Shown one piece after another: positions 5,686-13,598 of a DNA stretch of 26,949 nucleotides. Each line of letters begins with the position of its first letter. Positions within the stretch are counted from its first letter, which is position 1. Under the pieces are notes generated by a model that made no database searches, was not told the origin of the DNA, and saw nothing but the letters and a program-made list of their open reading frames with translations. Location of the stretch: assembly GCA_002427745.1 (NCBI GenBank), contig DIYF01000141.1:1-26949 (forward strand), written 5' to 3'. The position numbers were made by a program, and so were the translations under genes. This stretch comes from Roseivirga sp. UBA6061. Lineage in GTDB: Bacteria; Bacteroidota; Bacteroidia; Cytophagales; Cyclobacteriaceae.

Positions 5686-6372
5686 CTACTTGCCTGCCAG
5701 CCTCTCCAGCACGGCCTCCTTATAGCTACGGCTCAGTACCAGCAGCTTATCCCCCACTTCTACAGACTCGTTGGTATAGGCTGTGATTTTATCTATGGCC
5801 ACCACATGAGAGCGATGAATCCGCAGAAAAGCCGTATCCGGCAACATAGCATTGAGCTTACTGATAGACTCCCGGGTTACCAGCACACCATGGGTCAGGT
5901 AGATCTTCACATAGTCGCTGTAGCTCTCCAGGTACAGAATATCGGCAAAATCGACACGCACCATCTTACGGTCGGCACGCACAAACATATGGCTGGACTG
6001 CCCGGAAGCTTCGGCTGTCATTTCCTGATATTTGCCAAGTGCCTTGATCAGTCGCTCCAGGGTCACCGGCTTCAGTAGATAATCGACAGCGTTCAGGTCA
6101 AAACCTTCCAGGGCATATTCACGATGGGCTGTGGTAAAAATCACCTTCACCTTCTCTCCCAGCATTTTCTTTAAGCTAAGCCCGGAGATATCCGGCATAT
6201 TAATATCGAGCAGCACGAGGTCCACGCCCCCCTGCTCAATACGGTTCAGAGCCGTTACCGCATCCTCACAACTGGCCAGTACCCTGACATAGTCCAGCTT
6301 TCCCAGGTGGGTGGCCAGGATATCCCTGGCAATGGGCTCATCATCCACTATGATACAATTGATCTGTTTCAT
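5686..6372 (-). CDS. LytR/AlgR-type response regulator
   Basis: This 228-residue response regulator has an N-terminal receiver domain (1-120) and a C-terminal LytTR DNA-binding domain (about 129-226). The acidic pair D10-D11, phospho-acceptor D56 in LLDINMP, T80/T81 and K101 in LLKP are all present, so phosphorylation should work. The LytTR part shows the ILYLESYSDYVKIYL and FLRIHRSHVVAID motifs. The ATG directly follows the stop codon of the sensor kinase gene with no gap, a standard coupled pair. Regulators of this type usually bind paired direct repeats upstream of membrane or secreted protein genes. The target is not evident here; the TPR/ExbB-like genes just upstream are possible candidates. 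Confidence 0.95.
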   Translation of the reverse strand: MKQINCIIVDDEPIARDILATHLGKLDYVRVLASCEDAVTALNRIEQGGVDLVLLDINMPDISGLSLKKMLGEKVKVIFTTAHREYALEGFDLNAVDYLLKPVTLERLIKALGKYQEMTAEASGQSSHMFVRADRKMVRVDFADILYLESYSDYVKIYLTHGVLVTRESISKLNAMLPDTAFLRIHRSHVVAIDKITAYTNESVEVGDKLLVLSRSYKEAVLERLAGK

Positions 6373-7458
6373 TTATTCCGGCCTGATCTCTTTAACCTCT
6401 TGCCAATCTAACCTGAGCCTGACAGAAAACCATTCTCCTTCACTGAAAATATCAAGGGCATAATGTTCTCCATAAAGTAGGTCCAGCCTCCTTTGCGTAT
6501 TACTCATCCCGATTCCCTGACCGGACTTCTGCTCTTCAGTCTTTTGGTGATTTCCTATCTCGAAAGACAGTTTGGTAGCATCTGCCTGCAACCTGATTTT
6601 CACCAGGTACTGACCCTCCTTTTTCACCCCGTGCTTAAAGCTGTTCTCTACAAAAGGGATCAGCAGCATAGGGGGCAACATGACTTCCGCAAGGCTTCCC
6701 GTTACCTCGGTATCTACAGCAAGCTGTTCACCAAAGCGAATGCCTTCCAGGACCACATAATCATGAATATGCTCCATTTCCCGTTCCAGGCTTACCATCT
6801 GATCTGAGGGCTGGTAGAGCACATAATCCAGCAGATTAGAAAGTTTAACAATAGCATCAGGTGTCTGATCTGACTGCTTTAAAGCCATACCATATAAGGT
6901 ATTCAGGGAATTAAAAAGAAAATGCGGCTTGATCTGGCTTTTGAGATATTCCAGCTCCTGCACTTTCAGCTTCAGGTCGGCCTCCAGCATCTGATTGGTT
7001 AACTCCTGACTTCTGGCCACTGCCCTGTTGGTCTGCCTTAACAAACCCACCACAGCATTGCTGACAACGGCCAGGTAAACGGCAATCATCACAAACAAGA
7101 GATCTCTGCCCATGGGCGTCATATTGGCCATGCTTAAACCCGCAATCAGATAGAACGAAACCGTATAGGTGGCAATGATCAGCCAGCTGGAAAAAATAAG
7201 CGTACCCGCCAGATAGAGACCAAACCATCCCCAGCGCCTGGTGAAGTAATACCGGGGAATCAGAATCACGTTGACATAGTAGCTGGTAGCCAGCGTAACC
7301 GGCAGAAGACTCGCGGAAAAGCCAAAGGAATTCCACAAGTCATCTGCCCGATACCCGAAAAAGAAGGTAAAAAAGAGCAGGCTCAGCAGCGCAAAGGTCA
7401 GCCAGCGCCCCGGCAAAAAAGGGGTTCGGGTGTTGTTTGATTTTGACGCTGGGCTCAT
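6373..7458 (-). CDS. LytS/YehU-type sensor histidine kinase
   Basis: The protein has 361 residues. The first 140 contain four or more membrane segments (about 20-37, 49-70, 78-105, 117-140) with no large sensing domain. A short coiled coil (150-172) leads to the His_kinase domain, with the phosphorylated histidine H179 in IKPHFLFNSLN, the N box ENSFKHG (271-277) and the glycine-rich ATP lid GQGIGMSNTQRRL (313-325). It phosphorylates the adjoining LytTR regulator, with which it shares an abutting stop/start. The signal is unknown; kinases of this form often sense membrane state or small molecules through their membrane part. Confidence 0.93.
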   Translation of the reverse strand: MSPASKSNNTRTPFLPGRWLTFALLSLLFFTFFFGYRADDLWNSFGFSASLLPVTLATSYYVNVILIPRYYFTRRWGWFGLYLAGTLIFSSWLIIATYTVSFYLIAGLSMANMTPMGRDLLFVMIAVYLAVVSNAVVGLLRQTNRAVARSQELTNQMLEADLKLKVQELEYLKSQIKPHFLFNSLNTLYGMALKQSDQTPDAIVKLSNLLDYVLYQPSDQMVSLEREMEHIHDYVVLEGIRFGEQLAVDTEVTGSLAEVMLPPMLLIPFVENSFKHGVKKEGQYLVKIRLQADATKLSFEIGNHQKTEEQKSGQGIGMSNTQRRLDLLYGEHYALDIFSEGEWFSVRLRLDWQEVKEIRPE

Positions 7459-7602
7459 GCGTTATTTCGGTTGTAAGTCTGTCTCACGTATTGAATCGGG
7501 AGTGATAAAAACACCAGCTCAGACACTTTTAAAATAGTTCTTCGGAACGAAGTCATCGGTACTTCTATCGGCCCGGCTACTCTGCAGTTTGTCACGGGCG
7601 AT

Positions 7603-8520
7603 TTAATCGTTCTTCTGCTCAACAGTCCAGTCAAAGTCAATTTTCCTTTTCAAATATACCTTTAATGGCTCCAATCCAATTGCTTTCCTCCGCTGATCTA
7701 CATATTCAGGGTTTTCTACCGGAAAGGGCTCCAGTTTACGGTCTTTCCCATAGCGGAACTGCATACCGTAGACCTGCAACTCTCCCTTGTTCACCAGTAT
7801 ACGGTCCTGAATCTTGGCATACTCCATGCAACTCCCCTCTCCTGCCAGACAGGCCTCCTTAATGCGATCAACAAACATTTCTCTCACTGCATCGCTCTCA
7901 TGATGGTTAATAGCCAGGAGCAACGCATCGGCTGCCAGTTTTCCTACCTTAGAGTAGTCGGGCCAGCCCTTTTCCTGCAATAGCTGTTGAAGTCGCTCGA
8001 AGTTACCGGCTGCGATATCATACTTCATCTTGCCAAGGGGATAGTACCAGTGCGGAACGGTACCGTTCTTTGCGAAATAGCCCTTTGCCATATCAATATA
8101 ATAATCCAGTGCCTGATCATCTCCAATCATTGAAAGGAGCTCACGGGCATACTCCGGATCTTTCAGCGGACCATGGGCCAGCTGATACTTTCGCAACTGC
8201 TGCTCTTCTATGTCCTTCCATCTCGGGTCTTCCTTGAGCGAAATCATATCCGTATCGGCCAGCACCCAGAGACTACTGTCCGTCTCAAGGGCAATATTGA
8301 GATAGTGATAGGCGCTATCCGGCATCTGGTACAAGAGCGCTATGGTAGATGCCAGACGGTAGGTGTTTTTCTGATCTTCAGGTTTCTGTAAAAAGGCCTC
8401 CTTGTAGGCCTTTACAGCCCCCAGCAGGTTACCTTCCTGCCTCAGTTGGTCTCCTTCGCTCTGTGCTTTGAGCAAGCCCGGAGAAAGTGCGATTAAAACG
8501 GTAATTATCAGCTTTTTCAT
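7603..8520 (-). CDS. secreted TPR protein with DUF6624 domain
   Basis: This 305-residue protein begins with a Sec signal peptide (MKKLIITVLIALSPGLLKAQ, cleavage about residue 20). TPR-like helices follow at about 20-100 (EGNLLGAVKAYKEAFLQKPED, SAYHYLNIALETD). The C-terminal part carries the DUF6624 pattern: NHHESDAVREMFVDRI, the GMQFRYGKD strand, VENPEYVDQRRKAIGLEPLK-like ending near 260-293. The function of DUF6624 is unknown; it is often found exported in Bacteroidota. It probably acts in the periplasm. It lies 24 bases behind the ExbB-like gene in the same direction, so those two are likely co-transcribed, with a 144-base gap to the kinase gene. Confidence 0.8.
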   Translation of the reverse strand: MKKLIITVLIALSPGLLKAQSEGDQLRQEGNLLGAVKAYKEAFLQKPEDQKNTYRLASTIALLYQMPDSAYHYLNIALETDSSLWVLADTDMISLKEDPRWKDIEEQQLRKYQLAHGPLKDPEYARELLSMIGDDQALDYYIDMAKGYFAKNGTVPHWYYPLGKMKYDIAAGNFERLQQLLQEKGWPDYSKVGKLAADALLLAINHHESDAVREMFVDRIKEACLAGEGSCMEYAKIQDRILVNKGELQVYGMQFRYGKDRKLEPFPVENPEYVDQRRKAIGLEPLKVYLKRKIDFDWTVEQKND

Positions 8521-8544
8521 ATTCAGAGAGTTTGTGTGAAAGGA

Positions 8545-8919
8545 TCAGGCCTCACTTAAGGTGACTTTAGGAGTAACAAAGGCGATTAACAGTTTACTGA
8601 TCAGAAAAAGGATCAGTCCGTAAGTAGGCGAAATCAGCGTGTAAGACATACCAGTATACAGCAAGCCTATAGCGATACCGCTGGCCTGCCCTATAAAGTA
8701 AAAGCTGTGCAGCAAGCCCAGGAGCAACGAAAGTAAACTCAGTATGGCGATTGTAAACGAAAGCTGTCCCAGTTGCCTGGTCAGCTTCTCCATCAGCAGG
8801 TTGTCTTCCGCTTTCTTTCTTCGGATCACCTGCACCAGGACGGCAATAAACAAGAGGGTATTGACGATCATAAACTTGGGATCGCCCCCGGTTAAAAATT
8901 CCATTAAAGGCATTCTCAT
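8545..8919 (-). CDS. small MotA/TolQ/ExbB-like membrane protein
   Basis: From the ATG at 8919 (or 8913) the protein has about 124 residues. An upstream in-frame ATG at 8973 would add a less typical N-terminus. It shows three membrane segments: FMIVNTLLFIAVLVQVI, then after a charged loop (RRKKAEDNLLMEKLTRQ) LSFTIAILSLLSLLLGLLHSFYFIG, then a C-terminal pair around YGLILFLISKLLIAFV. The start PLMEFLTGGDPKFMIVNT and the order of segments fit short proton-channel-like proteins of the MotA/TolQ/ExbB group often seen in Bacteroidota. No ExbD or TonB partner is nearby, so coupling to a proton-driven machine is uncertain. It leads a probable two-gene unit with the DUF6624 protein. Confidence 0.6.
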   Translation of the reverse strand: MRMPLMEFLTGGDPKFMIVNTLLFIAVLVQVIRRKKAEDNLLMEKLTRQLGQLSFTIAILSLLSLLLGLLHSFYFIGQASGIAIGLLYTGMSYTLISPTYGLILFLISKLLIAFVTPKVTLSEA

Positions 8920-9099
8920 AATTCTCGATTTGATGATAAAACTCAGACCAAGATTAGAGAGGCTCGTAATCAAAATCAGGTTTATGCGGTGAAGTAACGG
9001 ATTGACACGGGTTTCTACAGAATGAGTGAGGTGAAAGGCAAGGCCTATTCAACCTCTCATAAAACTCCAGTTTCCCTGCACAAAAAAAATTTCAATTTT

Positions 9100-9114
9100 A
9101 CCAAACGTTCGGAA
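9100..9114. promoter_or_regulatory. TetR operator, copy 1 (autoregulation)
   Basis: ACCAAACGTTCGGAA is a near-palindrome lying 31 bases before the tetR start codon at 9146. It matches the perfect copy at 9728-9741, including the shared left flank TCAATTTT. The two copies point to one regulator controlling both genes. Confidence 0.7.
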
Positions 9115-9145
9115 ACTTTTCTGAAAACAGTTCAGTTAGTAGTGC

Positions 9146-9706
9146 ATGAGACCACAGAAAGTAGATGATCAACAACTGATGACCGGATTGATGGCCGTGC
9201 TCAGAGCCAAGGGTTTTGATGGTGCCAGCATGAACGATCTGTCAGAAGCGACCGGTTTGAAAAAGGCCAGTCTCTATCATCGCTTTCCAGGTGGTAAAAA
9301 GGAAATTGCTGAAGCCGTGCTGGCCTATACGGGAGACTGGAGTGAAATCAATATTCAACAGGTACTGACCGACCAGAGCCAAACACCCCTGCAAAGACTA
9401 CAGCAGGCCATTGCGAACATCCGTGCGCTGTATGATGACGGACAGGCCATTTGCATCCTAAGGGCACTGACGATGGACTCCAGCCTGCCCCTCTTTGGCA
9501 ATCTCATAGAGGAGCGCTTTCAGGTGTGGATCGATGCCTTTGCGCAGCTGGGCAGAGACTTTGGTTTTGCGGATGAAAAGGCCAAAAAGCTGGCCCTGGA
9601 AACGCTGATCAGGGTGCAAGGTTCATTGGTGCTTTCCAAAGGACTCGGAACGGTAGAACCCTTCCAGCAAAACCTGATAGAAATAGAACGCATATATACA
9701 TCATAA
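9146..9706 (+). CDS. TetR/AcrR-family repressor
   Basis: The 186-residue regulator has an N-terminal helix-turn-helix at about 29-58 (MNDLSEATGLKKASLYHRF, then PGGKKEIAEAVL), the classic TetR pattern. The C-terminal half (about 60-180) is an all-helical ligand and dimer domain of the YxaF/LmrA-like type, which I infer from the PGGKKE motif and length. Nearly identical palindromic boxes stand before this gene and before the following hydrolase gene, so it most likely represses itself and the downstream genes until a small molecule binds. The ligand is unknown; a hydrolase substrate is plausible. It is transcribed divergently from the ExbB-like gene. Confidence 0.93.
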   Translation: MRPQKVDDQQLMTGLMAVLRAKGFDGASMNDLSEATGLKKASLYHRFPGGKKEIAEAVLAYTGDWSEINIQQVLTDQSQTPLQRLQQAIANIRALYDDGQAICILRALTMDSSLPLFGNLIEERFQVWIDAFAQLGRDFGFADEKAKKLALETLIRVQGSLVLSKGLGTVEPFQQNLIEIERIYTS

Positions 9707-9727
9707 AAAAATTTACTTATCAATTTT

Positions 9728-9741
9728 ACCGATCGTTCGGT
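9728..9741. promoter_or_regulatory. TetR operator, copy 2 (hydrolase promoter)
   Basis: ACCGATCGTTCGGT is a palindrome with one central mismatch and ends 16 bases before the ATG at 9758. It shares the flank TCAATTTT with the copy at 9100. A repressor bound here would cover the promoter of the hydrolase gene. Confidence 0.75.
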
Positions 9742-9757
9742 AATTAATAACAACATT

Positions 9758-10765
9758 ATGAAAACAAACATCAACTCATGGACACCAAACCAGGTTTGGC
9801 ACCATATCAACCGAGTCACTTTACTTACTGCGCTGGTCATCATGACGGGCCTCAGCACCTATGCCAGCGAATACCACTATGGAGAAAAGAGCAAAGATCG
9901 CTATCCTACCCTCCACAAGACAGTAGAGGTAAACGGAGTGGAAATCTTCTACCGGGAGGCCGGTAACCAAAACAAGCCTACCATCCTGTTGCTTCACGGC
10001 TACCCCACTTCCTCGCATATGTTCAGAAACCTGATTGAAGACCTGTCAGATAAGTACCACCTGCTTGCTCCTGACTACCCGGGATACGGCCGCAGCGAGC
10101 AGCCTCCTATGTCAGAGTTCGAGTATACCTTCGATAATATGGCCAGGATTGTGGAAGGCTTTATTGAGGCCATGAAAGTTGAAAAGTTCAGCATTTATCT
10201 GATGGATTATGGTGCCCCCATTGGCTATCGCATCGCGCATAAGTATCCGGAACGCGTGCAGTCGCTGATTGTACAAAACGGTAATGCCTATGAAGAAGGT
10301 CTGACTGACTTCTGGAATCCCCTGAGAACCTACTGGAATGACCGCAGTGAAGCCAATGGCAAAGCCCTGGAACCCTTTCACCAGACGGACGGTCTGAAAT
10401 GGCAGTACCTCCATGGCGTTCAGGACAGCTCCAAAATCAGTCCGGATAACTGGCTGCTCGATCTGCAGCACCTTACCCGACCTGAGAACAATGAAATCCA
10501 ACTGGCCATGTTCTATGACTACCAGAACAATGTTAAGCTCTACCCTCAATGGCAGGCCTATTTCAGAGCTTATCAGCCCCCTACCCTTGTTGTATGGGGA
10601 AAGAACGACATCATATTTCCGGCTTCAGGTGCGCATCCTTACAAAGAAGACCTTAAAAATGTAGAGTTCCATCTGCTCAACACGGGGCACTTCGCGTTAG
10701 AAGAAGAAGGTGCAGCTATTGCCCGTTACATAGACGGGTTTATGAAAAAGAATAAAATCAGATAA
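9758..10765 (+). CDS. exported alpha/beta hydrolase, epoxide hydrolase/dehalogenase-like
   Basis: The 335-residue protein has an N-terminal hydrophobic export segment (about 18-36, VTLLTALVIMTGLSTYAS) and then the alpha/beta hydrolase fold. The oxyanion motif HGYPTSS starts at H80, the nucleophile elbow is LMDYGAPIG with D150 rather than serine, and the catalytic acid and base are probably D284 (WGKNDIIF) and H311 (TGHFALEE). An aspartate nucleophile and the cap between 180 and 265 place it with epoxide hydrolases and haloalkane dehalogenases rather than esterases. It is under the palindromic operator at 9728 and hence probably induced through the TetR regulator. The true substrate is unknown. 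Confidence 0.9.
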   Translation: MKTNINSWTPNQVWHHINRVTLLTALVIMTGLSTYASEYHYGEKSKDRYPTLHKTVEVNGVEIFYREAGNQNKPTILLLHGYPTSSHMFRNLIEDLSDKYHLLAPDYPGYGRSEQPPMSEFEYTFDNMARIVEGFIEAMKVEKFSIYLMDYGAPIGYRIAHKYPERVQSLIVQNGNAYEEGLTDFWNPLRTYWNDRSEANGKALEPFHQTDGLKWQYLHGVQDSSKISPDNWLLDLQHLTRPENNEIQLAMFYDYQNNVKLYPQWQAYFRAYQPPTLVVWGKNDIIFPASGAHPYKEDLKNVEFHLLNTGHFALEEEGAAIARYIDGFMKKNKIR

Positions 10766-10774
10766 AGAGGATTG

Positions 10775-10813
10775 ATCACTCCTCATAGCTCTATGGAACC
10801 AATGGGGAGTGAT
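10775..10813. repeat. inverted repeat between hydrolase and PPOX-like gene
   Basis: ATCACTCC (10775-10782) pairs with GGAGTGAT (10806-10813) across a 23-base loop, just after the hydrolase stop. No T tract follows, so it is more likely an mRNA processing or stability hairpin than a terminator. Confidence 0.4.
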
Positions 10814-10841
10814 TGACATTCAAGGTATAACTGCAGAAATC

Positions 10842-11444
10842 ATGTCACAGAACTTTATGCAACTGGCTTTTACCGATAGTGTAAAAGAGGAACAGGAAAA
10901 ATACGGGTCACGCATCAGCTATCAGCGAATGGAAGACCGCAACCCGAACCAGACGAAACTGTCTATCAGAGAAACACACTTTATTGAGCAAAGAGATGGT
11001 TTTTACCTGTCTACGGTAGGAGAAAACGGCTGGCCCTATGTACAGTTCAGAGGTGGTCCGCGAGGCTTTCTTAAGTCAATTGATGCGCACACCCTGGCTT
11101 ATGCAGACTTCAGGGGCAATATGCAGTACATCAGTAGCGGCAATATGAACAGTACCCGCAAGGCTGCATTGATTCTGCTCGACTATGCCTCGCGCACACG
11201 CATTAAAATCTGGGCGGAGACAGAAACACTGGACCCGGATGAGCACCCTGACTTATTGGAAAAACTCACTGACCCTGATTATCAGGCTAAGGTAGAACGC
11301 ATTGTTGTCTTTCGTATCAAGGGCTTTGACTGGAACTGCCCACAGCACATCACTCCCAAATTCACTTTTGAAGAAGTAAAGGAGCTGATCAGGGAGAATC
11401 CGGAGCTGCTGGATGAGTTAAAAACTGACAGAGATAAGACCTGA
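10842..11444 (+). CDS. pyridoxamine 5'-phosphate oxidase-family flavoprotein
   Basis: The start at 10842 (MSQNFMQLAFTDSVK) fits the family; a GTG at 10809 in the same frame would overlap the inverted repeat. The 200-residue protein has the split-barrel pattern: FIEQRDGFYLSTVGENGWPYVQFRGG (residues about 48-73 counted from 10842; shown here only as landmarks FYLSTVGENGWPYVQ and RGGPRGFLK), then LAYADFRGNMQYISSGN, and RIKIWAETETLD. These proteins bind FMN or a related cofactor and reduce diverse small molecules; whether this one has any role in vitamin B6 chemistry is doubtful. It is 76 bases behind the hydrolase and may share its transcript. Confidence 0.85.
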   Translation: MSQNFMQLAFTDSVKEEQEKYGSRISYQRMEDRNPNQTKLSIRETHFIEQRDGFYLSTVGENGWPYVQFRGGPRGFLKSIDAHTLAYADFRGNMQYISSGNMNSTRKAALILLDYASRTRIKIWAETETLDPDEHPDLLEKLTDPDYQAKVERIVVFRIKGFDWNCPQHITPKFTFEEVKELIRENPELLDELKTDRDKT

Positions 11445-11503
11445 GGTAATGGACATGAACTATCTGCGACCAGAAGCCAGGGTAACCAATACAGCACTGC
11501 ATT

Positions 11504-11971
11504 ATGACTGAACACGAAGCATATATGACCCGATGCCTGGAATTGGGCCGGGAGTCGATGAGCCTGGGCAATGCACCGGTAGGTTCTGTGCTGGTAATGC
11601 ATGGAAAAGTCATTGGCGAAGGCCTGGAGCTGGGCAAAACCAAAAACGACATTACCTGCCATGCAGAAATCGAAGCGATTCGTGATGCTCTGAAAAAGAC
11701 AGGTTTGGCTAAACTGACCGGGGCTCAATTGTACACCACCCACGAACCCTGCCTTATGTGTTCTTACGCCATACGGCATTATGAAATTGGCGAGGTGTAC
11801 TATGGTCTGGCCACAGGAGAAATCGGAGGGCATTCTTCTGATTACAAGCTGCTGGAAACAGAAACCATTTCTATTTGGAAAAAGCCTCCGCAACTGACCG
11901 GGGGCCTGATAGCCACTGTCTGTGAAGCTTTACATACAGAATTTCTCGATTTAAAAAGGAAAGAATCATGA
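11504..11971 (+). CDS. nucleoside/nucleobase deaminase of the CDA fold
   Basis: This 155-residue protein carries the zinc site of the cytidine/guanine/tRNA-adenosine deaminase superfamily: H53-A-E55 in CHAEIEAIRDA and the pair C83/C86 in THEPCLMCSYAI. E55 would be the proton shuttle. The segment NAPVGSVLVMHGKVIGEG is the usual substrate-pocket strand pair. The C-terminal GGHSSDYKLL and the lack of the typical TadA tail suggest a small-molecule deaminase rather than the essential tRNA editing enzyme, but this is not certain. Its stop codon overlaps the next gene by four bases (ATGA). Confidence 0.9.
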   Translation: MTEHEAYMTRCLELGRESMSLGNAPVGSVLVMHGKVIGEGLELGKTKNDITCHAEIEAIRDALKKTGLAKLTGAQLYTTHEPCLMCSYAIRHYEIGEVYYGLATGEIGGHSSDYKLLETETISIWKKPPQLTGGLIATVCEALHTEFLDLKRKES

Positions 11972-12207
11972 TTGTGTTATATCACCCGAAGGACCTCATA
12001 GAGGCCCCGGACTGGAAATCACAACTGGAACGGATGACCGTGGCCCACCTCATGGTTGAGTCTGCTGAGACAACACCTTACCTGCGGGAAGGCAAAAAAG
12101 AAGTAAAGGGTATCGCAGCGATAAATCAGTTTCTGGAAGAATACAAGGCCTTTGTGGCCACCTGGAATCAGGACCGCTGCGATATGTGGTTTTTTGATGA
12201 GGATTAA
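11968..12207 (+). CDS. small protein of unknown function coupled to the deaminase
   Basis: A 79-residue frame starts at the ATGA overlap with the deaminase gene. The start MIVLYHPKDLIE resembles the first strand of thioredoxin/glutaredoxin-like folds, and residues 44-60 (KEVKGIAAINQFLEEYK) fit the later strand-helix, but no CxxC is present. The C-terminus (WNQDRCDMWFFDED) is acidic. I infer a degenerate thioredoxin-fold protein without redox activity. Its stop codon TAA is interleaved with the stop of the opposite MFS gene (12204-12207). Confidence 0.65.
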   Translation: MIVLYHPKDLIEAPDWKSQLERMTVAHLMVESAETTPYLREGKKEVKGIAAINQFLEEYKAFVATWNQDRCDMWFFDED

Positions 12208-13436
12208 TGAGCCACTGCGGCCTTCTTAGCCTTATCCGTAAGCTTCTTCAGGAAGAAGAGCGCCACCAATAGCAATGCCATCGGAATCAGGGTATAGGTA
12301 AAGGCAGAGCTGGCCCCTACCTCCTTAAACAGGTAACCGATAATTCTTGATCCCAGAGAACCTCCCAGTGCGGAGAAAATAATGATCAGTCCTGACATAG
12401 GGCTATGCAGGCTCTTGGGAAGGGCACTCAAAACCACTGAGTTCAGCAGTGGATAGATAGGAGCGATAAACAGCCCTACGATTGGGAAAGCATAACCGAT
12501 CAGGGGAATATCTGCCAGAGTTTCCACTCCGGTGATATTGGCTTCGGCCGCTTTTGGCAGTACAAAAAGTACAATGCCCATAGCTCCGATGATACAGCAG
12601 ACCAGTACAGGCACCCATGAAAACTTCTGGGCCAGGTAGCCGGCCAGAATTCGGCCAACACCCAATGAGATCGCCAGAATACTGGCCATCATAATGGCAA
12701 TGTTCTCAGGCAGGTTCAGCACGGTGTTGTTAAAGGTCGGCAGCCAGGTCATAATGCCCTGCTCTATCATCACAAAGAGGAAAGCACTGACTACAAATAC
12801 AATCACCAGCACAGTGGCCAGCAGCTTAAACATGGCTGCAAAATCTTCAGCCAGGTTGCTTCCCGGAATTTCTTCCTGCTCTGAAAAATCAGCCCTCAAC
12901 AAAAAGAGGAAAGACAGCACAGCTAACCCTGCAAGTAGCCAGTAGACATTCAGCCAGGCATTGGGATCACTCTCTGAGTTAAAGGCGGGAAACAGAAAGT
13001 AAGCCAGGGCAATACCGAACATAAAGAACCCTTCGATATTACTCATCAGGCTATTGTGTTCCTTTTCGCCATTGGTCACCAGGCCTATCGAAGCATAAAC
13101 CGATACTTTGATCAGGGCAAAAGAGACCCCCACACTGGCAAATAAGAGCTTGGCCGACCAAAAGGAATTGCCGAAATACATACCGACACAGGCCACAGAC
13201 ACCAGGGCAAGCGCGATAAGCATGGCCTTCTTATACCCGATACGCGGCAGAAATGATGCTACCAGAAAGGAGACAATGGCAATAGGCATATCCTTGAAAA
13301 GCTCCAGCACACTTGCCTCCACCTCATCTACCCCGTAGATATTCTGAGACTTGAGAATCACAATACCCACACTATTGAGCAGTATGGCAAAGACAAAGTA
13401 ATTGATATAAAGCGAGAGCTTAATCGGATTTTTCAT
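12204..13436 (-). CDS. MFS transporter
   Basis: The 410-residue membrane protein has about 12 hydrophobic segments with a charged central loop near residues 180-198 (ADFSEQEEIPGSN). The landmarks SFLPRIGYKKAML (loop 2-3) and GRILAGYLAQKF in the second half are the usual MFS loop motifs. Both ends are cytoplasmic (MKNPIKLS; LTDKAKKAAVAH). The build resembles sugar/proton symporters such as the fucose permease group, but I see no substrate-defining residues, so the cargo is unknown. The gene ends against the small coupled protein with a 4-base overlap of the stop codons and diverges from the S10 peptidase gene. Confidence 0.88.
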   Translation of the reverse strand: MKNPIKLSLYINYFVFAILLNSVGIVILKSQNIYGVDEVEASVLELFKDMPIAIVSFLVASFLPRIGYKKAMLIALALVSVACVGMYFGNSFWSAKLLFASVGVSFALIKVSVYASIGLVTNGEKEHNSLMSNIEGFFMFGIALAYFLFPAFNSESDPNAWLNVYWLLAGLAVLSFLFLLRADFSEQEEIPGSNLAEDFAAMFKLLATVLVIVFVVSAFLFVMIEQGIMTWLPTFNNTVLNLPENIAIMMASILAISLGVGRILAGYLAQKFSWVPVLVCCIIGAMGIVLFVLPKAAEANITGVETLADIPLIGYAFPIVGLFIAPIYPLLNSVVLSALPKSLHSPMSGLIIIFSALGGSLGSRIIGYLFKEVGASSAFTYTLIPMALLLVALFFLKKLTDKAKKAAVAH

Positions 13437-13598
13437 GGCGCGTTTCGTTAAGGCTGATCAGGTCAGTCTATCAATTAATAAAAAAATCCCGAGCCTCACA
13501 CAGTTTACGGCCAACAAATAAGCCCTGCCACTCTACATATAGTCTGGATTTAGTTCGAAATAATTGGCTATTTTCATTCCATAACCGAACCCAACACT

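Noticed and set aside
11282..11893. 203-codon minus-strand frame
   Set aside because: Lies opposite the PPOX-like and deaminase genes, both with clear family motifs.
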